Assembly (NCBI RefSeq): GCF_048544455.1
Contig: NC_133537.1
Span: 311,773,738-311,837,737 of the forward strand
Reading direction: 5' to 3'
Length of the DNA stretch: 64,000 bases
Source of the DNA: Silene latifolia
Taxonomy: Eukaryota; Streptophyta; Magnoliopsida; Caryophyllales; Caryophyllaceae
The stretch's first letter is position 1, and each line of letters begins with the position of its first letter. Positions 43,163 through 54,747 of the stretch are shown piece after piece. Below the pieces are notes generated by a model. That model saw only the letters and a list, made by a program, of their open reading frames with translations. It did no database searches and was not told the origin of the DNA. Both the position numbers and the translations under genes were made by a program.

Positions 43163-45246
43163 AACTCCCTCTAACCGTCTCTTTGCTTGTCCCTAAGCAA
43201 AGCATCACACAATACAAAGGCAATCATACAAACGGCGAACAAATAACTCAGAGCTAATGTTTAATTCACATACAAATCCCAAGCTATCCATATCTGTAAC
43301 AAATTAATGACCAAGGTGCACCAATAAAACAAATTCAAAGGTATGGGTAATAGAAAACACAGCTCAAGTCTCATATCACCGTACTATAGACAAATGCCAA
43401 ATACCTTTCGATCTTGCAAGATAAATTAGTCGGATTCTCGCGGAGTTCACTCATGCACTCATAAGTATGTGAGGGTGAGTTATATGCGAAGATAGAAAGA
43501 AGTAGAAGCACTCATTCAACTTATGAAACATGCATGCAATTTAATGTGATAGAAATTTCTCCAACTAATACGCATTCACAATATATATAAAAGTATATGC
43601 ATCAAGGACAATAAGGTGGCAAATGGGTAAATGGTATAGAAGTGGATTGTGCCAAGGCACGTATGGATATGTGAGGCTAAGACGGTAGTCGCAGCGGTAA
43701 ACCAACAACCAAATATATGACAATAAGCATAAATTACCCTAACTAAAGAAATTATCTCAACTTTGACAACACATGAGAGACAAAAGAATTACTCTCCAAA
43801 AATGCATTAGACTCTAGTAACCAACCTTCTGTTGCCTTAACAAATGACGGTAAAGCATATATATATATTTTATCTCTTTTCTTCTTTTTTTTTCTTTCAC
43901 TTTTTTCGAATTTCCTTCTTTTTTTCTTTTTTTTCTTTTGCTTCATACTTTTTTTTCTTCTTTTTCCAACATAAGGGATCCAACACAATTGCAAATAAAT
44001 TATACTACACCCACAAATGACAATAATAGTCAAATCCCAACCATATTAGCAAAATAGACATGATAAACAAGCAACTACAACTGTCCCGATAAGGTAGGCA
44101 AATTCTGGATTTTAGCTATTAGATAGTATGATATGAAACTGTTACAAGGATTCAAACGGGCTAAACAAAGGGTAATGTAAGGCTTATTTGAACGGTAAGA
44201 ACCGCCTATCCTCATGTACTTCATCATATGAAAGCGTAAAAGTTAAACTAATGTCACACTTATGCAGTTTGACATTACATATTCTACAAGGAGAACCACA
44301 CTCAAGCCTCAATAACAATGAGACCGACTTATTAATGTTCCTGGTCTAGGAAGCTCTATAGGCCTCAGAATTTAAGTAGTTTACCAACATAATTGTGGCA
44401 AATCTAATTAGCATAAGACATGTCAAATACGGTTAAGACTTGAGCTATGAGCTTTGTTTTCATAAATAACGGGTCAAAATAATGTACATGGACAACTGTA
44501 TTGGAATTCAAATGCAAAAACAAAGCAAATTATCATCATTGTTATTTAATTCACCAAGACTCGACCTAGAACAAAGAAAAAATATGTTTTTGGATTTTTG
44601 AATTTTTTTTAAATTTTTACGAATTTTTGTATTTAAATGTACACAACAGAAATAAATCACACAACATAATTAAAGACTCTTCCCCCAAACCTAAATGTCA
44701 CAGTGTCCTCATTGTGACGCCTATAGCATAGCAATCACACAATAAATTTTCAGCAACCTAAAGGACACATCTAACAAAAGGAATGGAAAAGAACTAGAGA
44801 TAATACTATAAAAGTAGATACAAGGAAAGAGAATACCTGATAAAAGCTTAGGAGTTCCCCCAAACCAGCTACAAATCAGGGGAAGAATGACCAATTCCTT
44901 GCAATTCCATCATCTGGTTACGCTCCAGATCCTAAAGTAAGGACACTCGATCGAGTTCACCAACACTCGGTCGAGTACACTCCTGGCATGACAATATCCT
45001 ACACTTAAAACAAATTCCCATCCAAGACATAATCAATACAACTTAAAGCACACAATAATAAATCAAAAAGTAATGCATGTGCTACACACATACATAAGTA
45101 GCACCAATAAAAAGTATAAGCAAATAAAATAAGCAACAAATAAAGTTCTGGCTCATCAAACTAAGAATATAATATAAAATATGAGCAAGTATGCTCATTG
45201 CTCTTCAAGTAATCATCAGTAGGAAGGAGAAGGGGCGCTTCATCCG
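43163..45246 (-). other. E4 3' non-coding region
   Basis: No gene. Includes the purine-rich region next to the LTR, a 100-bp pyrimidine tract (43870-43970) and, at 44945-44976, two more copies of the palindrome 20 bp apart. This is where RT and integrase would be expected in an autonomous Athila. Confidence 0.65.
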
Positions 45247-46086
45247 TCATAGGAGCTTCCTCAAAAACTTTGACGGGCTCCTCTCGAAAAATCTCGGCCT
45301 CCAAGGCATCCAGCTCAGCTTCCAAATTAACATTTTCATCAAAGCTATAACCGGCTCAGGATGAGGCTCATCTCCATAAATCAACCTCTTTATCTCATCA
45401 ACCTCCTCACTCCAGGAATTCCTGGCCAAACAATAAACAGGGCAATCATTAATAGGGGGATCAACAACGTTAAGCATATAACATGAAGCTACTGAACGGG
45501 GATGCTTTAAAGCGTTATCAAGAACAAATTTAATAGTATCATCCCCAACCCTTAGTGTCAGACTACCATCCCTGACATCTATGAGTGCTCCCGTAGTGTG
45601 AAGGAAAGGTCTACCAAGAATAATAGGTACTCGAGAGTCTTCAGCCGTATCCATTACAATAAAATCAACTGGAATAAAATATTTCTCTACTCTAACTGGC
45701 ACATCTTCTAAGACACCCATAGGGCTCTTTAAAGACCTGTCAGCCATATGCAGGGTCATATTAGTAACACGGAGTTCACCCATTTTTAACTTTTTACACA
45801 CAGAATACGGCATGACACTAACACTATCCCCAAAATCGCAAAGGGCTTTATCTATGGCTATACTACCAATATAAAAAGAAATAGAAAAACTCCCTAGATC
45901 CTTTAGCTTTGGTGGTGAGTTAGCTTGCAATGCGGCTGCGCACTCGTGAGTGAATGCCACCGTCTCAACTTCATCAAAAGACCGCTTCTTTGATAATATT
46001 TCCTTCAAAAACTTAGCATACGCCGGCACTTGAGTTACCAAATCAGTAAATGGCACACTTACTTGAAGATTCTTCACTACCTCCAT
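45247..46086 (-). pseudogene. E4 Athila-type aspartic protease
   Basis: A 279-residue open segment. PAYAKFLKEILSKKR is the typical Athila gag-protease boundary, then GSIAIDKALCDFGDSVSVMPYSV with the active-site Asp; relatives have D-L-G-A-S, so Ala is Asp here. Then LGRPFLHTTGALIDV, the distal protease block. In autonomous Athila the frame goes on to reverse transcriptase; here it ends in an unrelated tail. Confidence 0.83.
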
Positions 46087-46099
46087 GAACCACCCGAAC

Positions 46100-47880
46100 T
46101 ATTGTTCAAGCTTAGATCTTTGTTGTCGGTGTGGAAAAAGTAGTTGAATTTTAATCAGCTCGGCTTCTTTTACTTTTTCTTGGCTTTTCGAAACATCAAC
46201 TCCACTCAGGAGGGTTACTCGATCGAGTCTTGGTGTCACTCGATCAAGTACCCTATTTTTTCCAATGTCGTAGCTGAAACACAAGAAAAATCATTTTCTG
46301 GGGTGGATACTCGATCGAGTCCAGGCAAGCTCGATCGAGTACACACGGCTTTCCTCAATTTTTTGTCTTTTCTCTTATCCCGTGTTTCATCTTTACTTAT
46401 TTCTTTCTCGTCATCACTCAACTCAAGATGACCCAATCCCTTAGGATGCATATAAGGGACCTCATCTTCATCAATGGACATCTCCAGACTTTGATAAGTA
46501 GTATCGCTCCTCAGTGAAATAGCATTGACTTGTTCATGTGCTTGTTTACCTTGAGGAGGAAGATTGCCGGGCTATTTTGAGGGGTTTTGAACCGTCAATT
46601 GAGCAACTTGAGTGTCTAACATCTTGTTATGAGCTATAAGTTCAGAAATTTGAGCCGTTTGCTTTTGTTGAATTTAAAAAGTTTGTTGCAACAAGGCCTT
46701 CATCTCCGTCATATCATTACTAGGAGCTTGTTGACGAGGTTGCATCTGCTGAAAACCTCCTTGATTTTGTCTAATAAAATTCCCTTGTAGTTGATTACCA
46801 CGATTTTGAGGAATGATATATGCATTTTGTTACGGGGCTTGATTGAATCCATTCTGACCTCATTCAGGGAAGAAGTTGGAATAAGAAGTACCTTGCTTGA
46901 ATGACTGAAAATCATGAACCTGTTCAATTGTACTCATACATCTGGCCGCAGTGTGGCCATCAATCCCACATCTTTCATGGACACTTCTTGTTGAACCATG
47001 GCATGAACTGTTTGCTGCTTTTCCAAGGACTGGGATGTCTTCAATTCGGCTATCTGAGTAGTTAAGGCCTCCAGTTGTGCCACGACAACATTATCTGATC
47101 CACCCTCTCTTGTACTCCCTTTGGGGTTCATACTTAGCAGTGTGGGTAGCTATCTGGTCGATCATCTTCCATGCAGTATCATCGTTGGTATTATCCTGGA
47201 ATCTCCCATTAGCTGAAGAATCAAGTAAAGTTCGATGATCATCATACAACGGCTTTGTAAAACTGGTTGTAAAGAAACCACTTCTGAAAACCATGATGGG
47301 GAACTGATCGAACTAGTCTCTTGATGTGAACCCATGCCTCAATCAAATCTTCACTGGGACCTTGTTTGAAGCTAGTGATTTAGCTTTTCAAGGTATTGGT
47401 TTTCTGCGGCGGAAAGTATCTCTTGTAGAATGCAAGAGCTAAGGTATTCCAATCAATAACCCCATGATCCTTCATATCAAAGTCACGGAGCCATTTAGCC
47501 GCTCCATCTCGCAAGAAAAAAGGAAAGAGAACCTGCTTCATCTGATCTTGAGTTACTCCAGCAGTTAGTGGAATGGAGCAATAATAATCAATAAACATCT
47601 CCATATGCTTGACAGGATCCTCATTAGCTCCTCCCCCAAACAAGTTTCGTTCCACCAAGTTGATGTAAGATGGACGAAACTCAAAAGTGCCTTTATCTGT
47701 AGTAGGGAGCTTGAATCCCTTGGGTATAGAAGCCAAAGTAGACTCAGAATGACTGGCAAGAGTAGGCATCTTTATCGATATAATTACGGGTACTGGGGCG
47801 TCATAAAGAAGCATTTCCTCTTCATAGGACGGTTCTTCTGACTCAAATATGTGCTCTATATCACTGTCAAGTATACTCAA
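46100..47880 (-). pseudogene. gag: E4 Athila-type gag, broken
   Basis: Minus strand from about 47880: FKLPTTDKGTFEFRPSYI, then LVERNLFGGGANEDPVKHMEMFIDY, then FPFFLRDGAAKWLRDF and WNTLALAFYKRYFPPQKT, a classic retrotransposon gag capsid core. It breaks at about 47380; further pieces follow in other frames (CVQEG-like basic region near 47110, QLEALTTQIAELKTSQS coiled segment near 47070, Gln/Asn-rich part near 46800). The 46217-46340 part contains four ACTCGATCGAGT units, read as LDRV repeats. Confidence 0.8.
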
Positions 47881-48085
47881 GTCTTCTACTTAACCTATTT
47901 CTCTTTGAAATTTTCTTCTGTATTGAAAATTTCTTTCTGGCTCGGGATCAAAAGGTACAATCTCCAACCTGTCAGACCGGGGCATACACGAAAACAACAA
48001 GAAAAATAACAAACTATCTCTAGGAACTTATGCTCCCTAAGACAAAGGACAAAAATAAACAAAAACAAATAGAAAAATTTTTTCC

Positions 48086-48105
48086 TCCCCGGCAACGGCA
48101 TCAAA
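48086..48105 (-). other. E4 primer binding site
   Basis: Minus strand TTTGATGCCGTTGCCGGGGA, matching the Athila site TGGCGCCGTTGCCGGGGA except at two positions, two bases from the LTR end. Confidence 0.75.
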
Positions 48106-48107
48106 TT

Positions 48108-49346
48108 TGACAAGGCTAAAGTCGTATCACCTTAATCAAAGTAATCCTAAGTTACTACTAACAGATAGCTAGTGGCAAGAAAGGGTCGAATCCACATGGA
48201 GACGAGTTAATTATTCTATTTGCTAATATTTAAGTCCGTCTTAAGGTAACAATTTCTTGAAGGTTGTTTCTTTGATTTTTGTCAACTAATTGCAATAAAA
48301 GTACATAAGATGAATTCAACAATATTCAAAGGTCTAGGGATTAGATTCACTAGGTAGTTATCCGGGGTGTAATTTAATTCATTGATAGAGCAATTTATGT
48401 TGTTTAAGGTCATATGATCGGTCAATTCTAATATGACTTTTAGATTTAACTTAACATGCGGTCGCTATCATTAAGTTAATTCTATTCAGTTATTGTAGCC
48501 TTTACTAGTCTTAACCCGGTCGGCAAAAATCTTAGTTTGCAACACTAGTTAATTAATCCTGCCGAAACTAATCAACTAGATTCAAAACAATTAACTGAAC
48601 AACAAAAAAGAAACTAATTTAACTATCAATTCATTAACATAATCCCTTCTAACAACCTAGATTCCCATTCACTCTATATTAAAATATTAGCTACTCGTGA
48701 TAATGGGAATAACAACAATAAGATTGATGAACAACATTATTAAAAGCATAACAAGATGAACAAAGAAACAATTGAATAAACTAAAACTTGAATTAATAAT
48801 AATTAAAGAAAGATTAGCAAGTACCGTAATTAAAGAGTGCTTAGATCCAAACAATATTAATAATAAACTAAGGGTTTTAAGAGAGTTCTAGGTAAAAATA
48901 AAACGTCTGTTCTAATTATGACGTGAATTGGGTATTTATAATAAAGAGCAACCGACTTAAGGAATTTGCGCGGAAACTGCCAAATATGGGTAAACTCGAT
49001 TGAGCCTAACTGGACTCGATCGGGTACAGACCTACTCGATCGAGTTCTTGCCCACTTGAACGAATACTTCTCGTTTCAGCTCCTTTCTTCGTTTAGTCTT
49101 CTTCACTTCTCTTCCTTTATTCTTTTAGATTTACATGCCATGCTTCGTGTATTCCTTAATGCCATTTCCGCGGTGCTACATTTCATTCTTTTGCTCCACA
49201 AATACATCATTACTGCATTAAACACCAAAAATCGGAAGTAACAACATTCTAATACAAATGGCATATAAACAATGTAATTTAGCACAAAAACCGTATCAAA
49301 AGTAACTAAGGGAAGGTATATAAATGTATACAAATATGACTCATCA
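48108..49346 (-). repeat. 5' LTR of E4
   Basis: 1239 bp, partner of 41941-43162. Array units start at 48994, 49014, 49034 and 49054 (20-bp steps), one unit more than in the other LTR. Minus-strand TATAAATA lies near 48935-48945. Confidence 0.9.
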
Positions 49347-49351
49347 ACAAC

Positions 49352-50321
49352 CAACAATCAATGTCCAACAAGGATAATCATGTAATTACACCAAACATAA
49401 CATGTAACAAAATGTTTAATCCTTCATTAATCCACCTCTTTTTATGTAATTGCTTTCTAACATGTTATAATGCATACTAACCATTTATATGACATTTAAT
49501 CATACTTACTCTTCCACCATATTTATAATCAACATGAAACCATATTATGTCATGAACCCAAATTGTCAACAACATGTTATAATGGAACTACCATGAGACA
49601 AGTGTAATTAATGACAATATATACATAATTAAACATCCATAGTATTAGAGCTAAGCAGGGAAAACCCTACCTCAAGCTTATCTTCACAAGGCCTCAAGCT
49701 AACCACTAGAAATGCTCATCAATAAAGCTTCCTACATAAATTAATAACTACAATCATTACCATAATCTACTACAATAAACATACTAATTAATCCCCTTAA
49801 TTACCCATAACCTAATTAATTATGAGATAATCTTCTAGGAAAATTAAGGTTTACTAAAATAAGATTAAAGAGACCAAGTATAAATCGACTTACAAATGGT
49901 GTGGATGAACAAAGGAGGAAAGATGGTAAGAATTATTAACTTGTGGAGACTAGGTTTTTAGAGGAAAAGTTTGGTGAGTGTTTAGAGAGAGTTTAGGGAG
50001 TTTAGAGAGTAGTAGGATTAGGTGGGGGAATTATTTTAGGTGGGGGAAATCTGAAAAGGATAGGCTCGAAAGCGACACACCACCAACCAAATCTCGTGTA
50101 AAACTGGACTCGACCGGGCACTCGGTCAAGTGGTCGATCAACTCGATCGAGTGGAGCTCCACTCGGTCGAGTAGAAGGTCACTTGGTTGAGTTACCAACT
50201 TTTAGAAAATTCCAGCCTCCACCCAAATCCCACCCAGTCCTTCACTCGGACGAGTGAGCTCCACACGGCCGAGTTGATGGTATACTCGGTCAAGTGAGGT
50301 CTTTATAAATGCGAGGTATTA
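49352..50321 (-). repeat. E5 3' LTR, inner part, with palindrome array
   Basis: Continuation of the E5 LTR after E4, ending GAGGTATTA on the plus strand. At 50108-50295 it contains at least eight ACTCGRYCGAGT-like units, mostly 19-21 bp apart (50120, 50141, 50161, 50181, 50244, 50263, 50284). Only 50141-50152 is the perfect form. No gene. Confidence 0.7.
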
Positions 50322-50589
50322 AAATCTCCCCCCTCCCCCCTAAAAAGAACTTCGTCTCCGAAGTTCACACCCGACACTATAATTACCAAAATTCTATGTC
50401 CTTTAATGCCCCAAGGGTGCATGGCGGTAGGTCGAAACAACATGAGACTAGTACGGTATGATCAACCAAAATGCTATGAGGTGAGGTGATGACAAAATAA
50501 GTAGAAAAAATAAGGAAAACTTGTACTACTTGTACTTGCGTAATACGCCCTACCCCTCTAGAGACATGGTTACGACCTTGTAACCAAAC

Positions 50590-51103
50590 TCATACCTGTG
50601 CGAAAAGGTGAGGGTATCGTTCTATCATGGTTTCCTCGGCCTCCCACGTGGCCTCCTCAACTAGATAGTTAGACCACAATACTTTTACCAACACCGTTTC
50701 ACCACGTCTTGTCTACCTTACCTTCCGGTGTAGGATCTCCTTGGGCGTTTTCACATATGTTAAAGCATCATCTAACTCGATCATCTCCGCCTCAAGTACA
50801 TGTGAAGAGTCACTTATGTATTTACGCAATTGAGACACATGAAAGACATTGTGAACTCGGTCCAAGGCCGGGGGAAGTGCTAAATGGTAGGCCACGTCCC
50901 CGACTCTACTTAATATCTCATAAGACACAATGAACTTTTGGCTCAACTTACCTCTTTTCCCAAATCTCATTACTCCCCTCATGGGTGAAACCTTGAGTAA
51001 CACCTTATCTCCTACCGCAAATTCAATTTCACTTCTCCTCAATTCGGCATAACTCTTTTGCCTATCTTGTGCCACCCTCATCTTCTCTCGGATTACATGG
51101 ACT
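50590..51103 (-). pseudogene. E5 integrase C-terminal domain
   Basis: Minus strand: VAQDRQKSYAELRRSEIEFAVGDKVLLKVSPMRG, FIVSYEILSRVGDVAYHLALP and VFHVSQLRKYI, the SH3-like/GPY part of chromovirus integrases. A TAG near 50713 is followed in frame by TRRGETVLVKVLW and WEAEETM, the expected final block. The LINE entered just upstream at HVIREKM (target copy 51090-51103). Confidence 0.85.
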
Positions 51104-51339
51104 GTTTTTTTTTTTTTTTTTTTTGGCAAAATATTATCATTTCATTTCAATGAAGAAAGAAATTACAAGTAATTTTTTGCAAGAATAACACACTAGAAAA
51201 CAGCCTAAGCCTAATACTTAAGCAAAACCAAGCTCGAACAAATGTGCACACACAATGAGCAAACTAAGCACAAAGCCTATCAACAAAAGTAGAAAGTCTA
51301 GGATTCATATACAGTCTGACTGCAACATTGTACTTGACT

Positions 51340-54300
51340 CTATTTATTTGTCGAGCGAGCATTCTGATTCATAAAGATTCGCCTATTCCTCTCCATCCAA
51401 ATACCATGAATGGCAGCAGCAAGAGTCGTTCTAAACAAAGCTGCTGCCCAACCAACCTGGAAACTAGAATCATAACTCCATTTCATTAGATCAAGCAAAT
51501 CAAAGTTACTGACAGGTAAACGTTGCCAATGTGTCAAAGTTGTCCAGACTTCCTGAGAAAACGAGCAGCTGAAAAACAAATGCTGGTGATTGTCCAAATC
51601 ATGCTTACAAAGATCGCACTTTGTTGACAAATTGGAGGCCCCTATCTTTGCAGATTATCCATCGTTGCCAGCCTTCTTTGAGCGACAAGAATGGCAACCA
51701 CCCTATGACTAGGGACAATGCTCACGATGAAAAAGACAGAAAACCGGTCCTCTGGCGAGGAAGCAAGCAAATACTCATAAATTTTGCTTATAGTAAGTTT
51801 TCCACCTTTAACCCAGGAGTCAAGCAGACCCTCAGCAACTTGGCTAGAGCCTGATTTAGTAAGAAAGACATCCCTGGCAGCCAAAATTCCCTTGAAGCTA
51901 GAAGAAAACTGATCTTTGGAAGCAAGAGACCAAATGGTATTAGTTTTCAGAACATACTTTTTATGCCAATTAACCCACAGACTAGTAGAACCATTAGAGA
52001 ACTTCCAGATCCATTGAAGCAACAAGGCAATATTCCACAATTGCACATTCTTAATGTTAAAACCTCCTTTATTCCAAGGAGCACAAATATTATTCCAACT
52101 TTTAAACTGCATCTTTCTCTCCCCATTCTTAATGCCCCAGAAAAAATTCCTACTTAAGTGATTAATCTGCTGCAGCACAGTTTTAGGCAGCAGAACACTT
52201 GAACACCAAAAGTTCTCAATTCCAAAAATAACAGCATCTAGTAATTGAGCCTTACCAGCATAAGTAAGAGACTTGACTGATCAATGCTGCAGCTTAGTCT
52301 GAATCTTAAGGATCAAAGAATCAAACATACTCACAGAATATCTAGAAGGACCAAGAGGCAACCCCAGGTAACGAAAAGGAAAGCTTCCTTCAGAAAATCC
52401 AGTAGTAGTCAGAATAGCTGCTCTAACCTCCTGAGCAACCCCACCAAAATATATATGAGTTTTCTCCACATTAGCATGGAGACCAGAAACAGAAGCAAAG
52501 GAAGCCAAAGCTTGCTGAACAGCCAACACAGAAGGCACATCCCCACGAACAAACACCATTAAATTATCAGCAAAAATAAGATGAGTCAGGCCCAACTTAC
52601 TACATTTAGGATGGAAAGAAACCAAAGGTTGTTGACAAAGAACTCTAAGAGATCTGGATAAGATTTCCATGCTAAGAACAAAAAGGTAAGGGGAGAGAGG
52701 ATCCCCTTGCCTAAGGCCACCCTTTCCAGAAAAAAAACCAAAGAGACCTCCATTAATCTTCAAAGAATACCAGGTCCCAGTGATACAGCCAAGGATCCAT
52801 TTAATGAACTGCTGAGGAAACCCAAACTCCTATAACATGTCTGCCATAAAGCTCCATTGTAAAGAATCAAAAGCTTTCTTGATATCCACTTTAATGAGGC
52901 ATCTAGGAGAAATAGATCTCTTATTGTATCCTTTAAACAAAGCTTGAGAAAGAAAGATATTCTCATGGATACTCCTTCCCTTAACAAAAGCAGCCTGTTC
53001 TTCTCCTATAATTGAAGGAATCACTCTTTGAAGCATATTAGCTAGAACCTTACTTACACCTTTATAAAAGACTGTGCAGCAAGATATTGGTCTGAAGTCT
53101 ATTACTGTATTAGGAATAGCTTTTTTAGGAATAAGAGAAAGGATAGTAGAGTTAGCCTGCTTAGCCATTTTACCAGTCTTAAAGAAACTCTGAACAGCCC
53201 TATAAAAATCACCACCAACTATACTCCAGGCTGACTTGAAGAAGCCAGCAGAAAAACAATCAACACCAGGGCTACTATTGGAGTCCATACTAAACACAGC
53301 ATCTCTGATTTCCTTAATAGAAACAGCCTGAATTAAACCATCAGTATCTACCTCAGAAATCTTTGGGCCACTAGGAATGGGAACAGTATTGAAACCAACA
53401 ACATATTTAGCCTCCCCTAACAGACTCTGATAGTAATTTTGGAATGCAGACCCCACATTATCAGGACCTTGCTGCAGAACCCCAGAATGATCACAAATTG
53501 CACCAAGAACTTGATGGTGCTGACGTTCAGAGATCTTGTCAAAGAAATATTTAGAACCACTATCAGAAAGTTGAATATTTTTAAGCTTAGCTCTTTGCTG
53601 CAAGATATTTAATTCAGCTGTCTTAAATTTAGTAAATTCCTGCATCCATTTCTTCTCCTCCTGAATCAAGTCAGCAGAAAAAGGATCAAATTGAAGCTTC
53701 CGTTGACAACAAAGTAGCTGGGCTTTAGCTTCCTTAACTCTGAGGGAAATATTACTAAAATCTTTACTATGCAGCTTGGAAAGAGCATGCTTGACAGACT
53801 TAAGCTTCTCAAACAAACAAAACATGGGACTGCCAGCAGTAGGAGAAAACCAAGCCTTCTGGACAGTGGGCAAAAAATCAGGATGCTCCACCCAACTGTT
53901 CAGAAAACTAAATCTCTTTAAAATCTTTTTATCCTCAGAAATATAGACCAAGACTGGGGAATGATCAGAAATACCAACCTCATGGAAGACACCATGAGAA
54001 CCATGGAAGGAAGAGATCCAAGAAGGATTGACAAGCACCCTATCAAGCTTTGACCAAACCCTAGTTTCAGGTTCTTGCTTGTTAGTCCAAGTCATGTCAC
54101 ACCCAGAACTACTAATATCATCCAAATGACAGTCAGAAACACATGAGTTAAACTCAAACATCTCATTAAGAAGGGGAGGATTAAGGCTAAGCTTCTCCTC
54201 AGGGTATCTAACAACATTAAAATCTCCTAACACTATCCAAGGATTAGGTGTAGCCAGATCAAGAGAGTCCCACAAAATCTTCTCTCGAGCAAAGACATCA

Positions 54301-54635
54301 TTACTACCATACACAATACTAAGGTTGATGTCAATGTTAGTTTCAAAATGATGAACCAAACCACTAATTACTTGAGCCTCCATCTGAGTAACACTAATGG
54401 AAACAGTTCGAGGGTTAAACAGCATCCAAATCCTCCCATTATAATGTTTGTCATAGTTACAGATACTTTGCCAATTACCAAAATATTTCTTAAGAATAGT
54501 CTTAGCTTTGTGTTGCTTAACCCTGGTTTCTAACAGAGCAATCACATCCAATTTATTCTCATATATATAGTTCCTAACCTCACTATTCTTAATAGGATTA
54601 TTAAAACCCCTAACATTCCAGGCAGCAACTTTCAT
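51340..54635 (-). pseudogene. LINE ORF2: AP-like endonuclease and reverse transcriptase
   Basis: It starts MKVAAWNVRGFNN, the first endonuclease motif, then ALLETRVK (catalytic Glu), WIVLGDFN (DFN) and GISDHSPV (SDH). The RT domain starts around 53180 with SPGVDCFSAGFFK, then FRPISCCTVFYKGVSK, KVDIKKAFDSL, GGLRQGDPLSPYLFVL and the catalytic block FADNLMVF, where the family has FADD; the second Asp is Asn. The C-terminus has the zf-RVT signature CDLCKHDLDNHQHLFFSC. Stops: TAG near 52830 and TGA near 52278; frameshift near 51635. It acts by nicking target DNA and copying its RNA at the nick. Confidence 0.9.
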
Positions 54636-54747
54636 TTAAGTTTTATCTGGTGGAACAACAACTTTCTACGAGTAGCCACTAAGGAAGTCTTTGGACATCT
54701 TTGAGTGCTTTACAAAGCACTAATGCCAACAGAGTCGGGAGTGGGTT

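Larger units (their letters stand above)
41941..49346 (-). mobile_element. E4: gag-protease-only Athila-type element, target duplication ACAAC
   Basis: A complete insertion of 7.4 kb with LTRs 41941-43162 and 48108-49346 and ACAAC at 41936-41940 and 49347-49351. The internal region is only about 4.9 kb and holds primer site, gag and protease but no RT, RNase H or integrase. Clean ends and target duplication mean this shortened form moved, presumably with enzymes from a full Athila relative. Confidence 0.88.

Noticed and set aside
43752..44033. Lys/Arg-rich protein on the minus strand
   Set aside because: Translation of a pyrimidine tract in E4 non-coding DNA.
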